A stretch of DNA of 7,809 nt from an uncultured Collinsella sp. (lineage in GTDB: Bacteria > Actinomycetota > Coriobacteriia > Coriobacteriales > Coriobacteriaceae). This document shows positions 6,211 through 7,809 of this stretch, piece after piece. The stretch lies in contig CABUHP010000072.1 in the NCBI GenBank assembly GCA_902491415.1, positions 1 to 7,809 on the forward strand, read 5' to 3'. Every line of letters starts with the position of its first letter. Position 1 is the first letter of the stretch. Position numbers and translations under genes: made by a program. The notes below the pieces were generated by a model. That model saw only the letters and a program-made list of their open reading frames with translations. It searched no databases and had not been told where the DNA came from.

Positions 6211-7137
6211 ATGAACAACATCGTACTTGCCGTTCTGCAGGGCATGGTCGTCATGGCCGTCGCACCGTTCTTCTCCGGTCTCGGCCGCGTGATCCGCGCC
6301 AAGATGCACAACCGTCGCGGCCCCAGCATCATGCAGGATTACCGCGACCTGGCCAAGCTCTTTGCGCGCCCCGAGTCCCAGAGCGAGGATGCGAGCTTTG
6401 CGCTGCGCATCATGCCGCCGCTGTTCTTCGCCGTCGCCTTTATGCTCGCGATGGGTCTGCCGCTCTTTACGGCACAAAGCCCCATCCCGGTCTTTGGTGA
6501 CGCCATCACCATCATGTACAGCCTGGCGCTCGCCCGCTTCTTCTTCGCCCTCTGCGGTGTGGATTCGTCCAACGCCTACGCCGGTATCGGCGGCGTCCGC
6601 GAGCTGCACATGAGCGTGCTCATCGAGCCGTCCATGCTGCTGGCGCTGTTTGCCGCCGCCCTGGTTTGCGGTTCCACCGACATCGCCACCATGGGTCAGC
6701 ACATCATGACGGGCGCCATCGACGCGCCGGTCGCCGTGATCCTCGCCGGCATCGCCTTTGCGATTGCCTGCTACATGGAGCTCGGCAAGCTGCCGTTTGA
6801 TCAGGCCGAGGCCGAGCAAGAGCTTCAGGAAGGTCCGCTCGCCGAGCTTTCCGGCCCGTCGCTTGCGATGGCCAAGCTCGCCATGTCCATGAAGCAGGTC
6901 CTGGTCGTCGCCTGGTTCTGCGCGATCTTCGTCCCCTGGGGCGAGCCCGCAACCGTAGGCGCAGCCGCCGTTCTGGGCGCGGTCATCTTCCTGGTGAAGT
7001 GCCTTATCGACTTTGTCGTATGCGGTGTGATCGAGAACTCCTGCTCGCGCTCGCGTTTTAAGGTTCTTGGCAATCAGACCTGGGCCGTCGTGGGCATCGC
7101 CGTTCTGGCGTTTGTCTTCGTGGTCGTCGGCGTGTAG
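6211..7137 (+). CDS. hyfC: Hydrogenase-4 component C (HyfC/HycD), NuoH-like membrane subunit
   Basis: The product is a 308-residue integral membrane protein homologous to complex I NuoH and to HycD/HyfC, with length matching the family. It links the hydrogenase peripheral arm to the membrane arm. Diagnostic segments are RVIRAKMHNRRGPSIMQDYRDLAKL (residues 27-50, abbreviated from positions 6289-6360), the GGVREL motif (127-132), IEPSMLL, and the acidic cytosolic loop YMELGKLPFDQAEAEQELQE (188-207) followed by GPLAELSG. In complex I the equivalent loop lies near the quinone cavity; in formate hydrogenlyases no quinone is used and the loop meets the hydrogenase subunits. The RNRF-like C terminus reads ENSCSRSRFK before a last hydrophobic helix. 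AAGGAGGGGAG (6197-6207) overlaps the hyfB stop codon, and the 12-nt gap implies co-translation. HycD is the alternative name. Confidence 0.93.
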   Translation: MNNIVLAVLQGMVVMAVAPFFSGLGRVIRAKMHNRRGPSIMQDYRDLAKLFARPESQSEDASFALRIMPPLFFAVAFMLAMGLPLFTAQSPIPVFGDAITIMYSLALARFFFALCGVDSSNAYAGIGGVRELHMSVLIEPSMLLALFAAALVCGSTDIATMGQHIMTGAIDAPVAVILAGIAFAIACYMELGKLPFDQAEAEQELQEGPLAELSGPSLAMAKLAMSMKQVLVVAWFCAIFVPWGEPATVGAAAVLGAVIFLVKCLIDFVVCGVIENSCSRSRFKVLGNQTWAVVGIAVLAFVFVVVGV

Positions 7138-7152
7138 GAGAAGGGAGAAACA

Positions 7153-7809
7153 ATGTCATTTGCAGTCAGTCTGTCCCTTCTCGGCTTGGTCGCTATCGCG
7201 GCCCCGATGGTGGCCTCGGTGCTTGTCGCCCTGTTCCCCCGTCCGTACGCCAAGTGGTTCAGCGTTTTGGGTGCCGCCGTCTCGACGGTCTGCACCATCG
7301 CCCTTGCCGCGAATTTCGCTGGCGCCGGCATGCCCGACACGCAGGTCCCCCTGATCTCGTTTGGGCAGACCCTCGTCATGGGTTTCACCTTCGATCGCAT
7401 GAGCACGCTGCTCGCGCCCGCCTTTGTGGGTATCGGCCTGCTTGTCGTGATCTATTCGATTCCCTATATGAGCGAGAATAACCGTGAGCATCCCGACGCG
7501 CCGCGTCGTCGCTTCTACGCGTACCTCGCGACCTTCATCGGCGCCATGGCCGGCCTCGTGTACAGCTCGACCCTTTTGGGCCAGCTCGTGTTCTTTGAGA
7601 TCACGGGTGCGTGCTCTTGGGGCCTCATTAGCTACTACATGTCGCCTACGGCCAAGAAGGCCGGCATGAAGGGCCTGATCATCACGCATATCGGTGCGCT
7701 CGGCCTGTATCTGGGCGCCGCCATCGTGTTTGCCCACACCGGTACCTTCGCCATCACCGCGATTGCCGGCCTCGACGCTAAGCTCAAGGCTATCGTCCTT
7801 TTGCTCGTG
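7153..7809 (+). CDS. hyfD: Hydrogenase-4 component D (HyfD), antiporter-like membrane subunit, N-terminal 219 residues
   Basis: The reading frame is open from ATG 7153 to the window edge. E. coli HyfD is about 479 residues, so somewhat less than half is present. It is another member of the NuoL/M/N antiporter-like family, distinct from HyfB. HyfD-like stretches are ENNREHPDAPRRRFYAYLAT (108-127), IGAMAGLVYSSTLLGQLVFF (129-148), then EITGACSWGLISYY with the membrane glutamate E149, and IITHIGALGLYL (176-187). E. coli HyfD carries near-identical segments, including NREHP and GAMAGLV. The proton-pathway lysines of later helices lie beyond the edge. AAGGGAG (7141-7147) lies 5 nt before the start, 15 nt after hyfC stops. 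HyfD is absent from the smaller Hyc complex, so this gene marks the operon as Hyf-type. Genes hyfE, F, G, H and I are expected to the right. Confidence 0.92.
   Translation, partial: MSFAVSLSLLGLVAIAAPMVASVLVALFPRPYAKWFSVLGAAVSTVCTIALAANFAGAGMPDTQVPLISFGQTLVMGFTFDRMSTLLAPAFVGIGLLVVIYSIPYMSENNREHPDAPRRRFYAYLATFIGAMAGLVYSSTLLGQLVFFEITGACSWGLISYYMSPTAKKAGMKGLIITHIGALGLYLGAAIVFAHTGTFAITAIAGLDAKLKAIVLLLV

Noticed and set aside
4129..6819. Minus-strand 896-codon open frame opposite hyfB and hyfC
   Set aside because: It is an antisense shadow caused by the G/C third-position bias of the real genes. The product is low-complexity and rich in His, Gly, Arg and Asp, with no recognisable domain.
1..7809. 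CRISPR array, tRNA, rRNA, insertion sequence or prophage attachment site
   Set aside because: No regularly spaced repeats, cloverleaf, transposase frame or terminal inverted repeats with target duplications were found on either strand.

Overview
The window looks like chromosomal DNA of a GC-rich gut actinobacterium of the Coriobacteriia, most likely Collinsella or a close relative. This is inferred from the strong G/C preference at third codon positions, the Shine-Dalgarno style and the gene content; no 16S or other marker is present. About 7.1 kb of it is one rightward operon for formate-dependent hydrogen production: a formate hydrogenlyase of the E. coli Hyf (FHL-2) type.

Layout. Positions 1-246 (minus strand) hold the N-terminal part of a RelB/DinJ-family antitoxin that runs off the left edge. 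Positions 247-674 are a divergent, gene-free and visibly AT-rich control region. It contains two perfect palindromes (294-313 and 472-497), a near-perfect 18-bp direct repeat, and a recurring half-site GTATTRCA. The operon follows: a HydN-like four-cluster ferredoxin (675-1193), a selenocysteine formate dehydrogenase H (fdhF, 1269-3491, read through UGA at 1686-1688 with a SECIS hairpin just downstream), a strong intercistronic hairpin (3513-3547), hyfA (3570-4187), hyfB (4180-6198), hyfC (6211-7137) and the first 219 codons of hyfD (7153 to the right edge). Spacing from hyfA onward is tight: an 8-nt overlap, then gaps of 12 and 15 nt.

How the parts work together, by homology. FdhF oxidises formate to CO2 at a Mo/W-bis-MGD-selenocysteine centre. 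Electrons pass through the [4Fe-4S] clusters of HyfA, and possibly HydN, to the hydrogenase arm expected downstream (HyfG/HyfI), where protons are reduced to H2. HyfB, HyfC and HyfD form the membrane arm, related to complex I and Mrp antiporter subunits, which could couple the reaction to ion translocation. The nickel-iron hydrogenase subunits are not in the window.

The core enzymes belong to known families. The least explained DNA is the repeat-rich control region, which resembles no E. coli FhlA/sigma-54 arrangement that I can recognise, and the hairpin separating the dehydrogenase module from the hydrogenase module.
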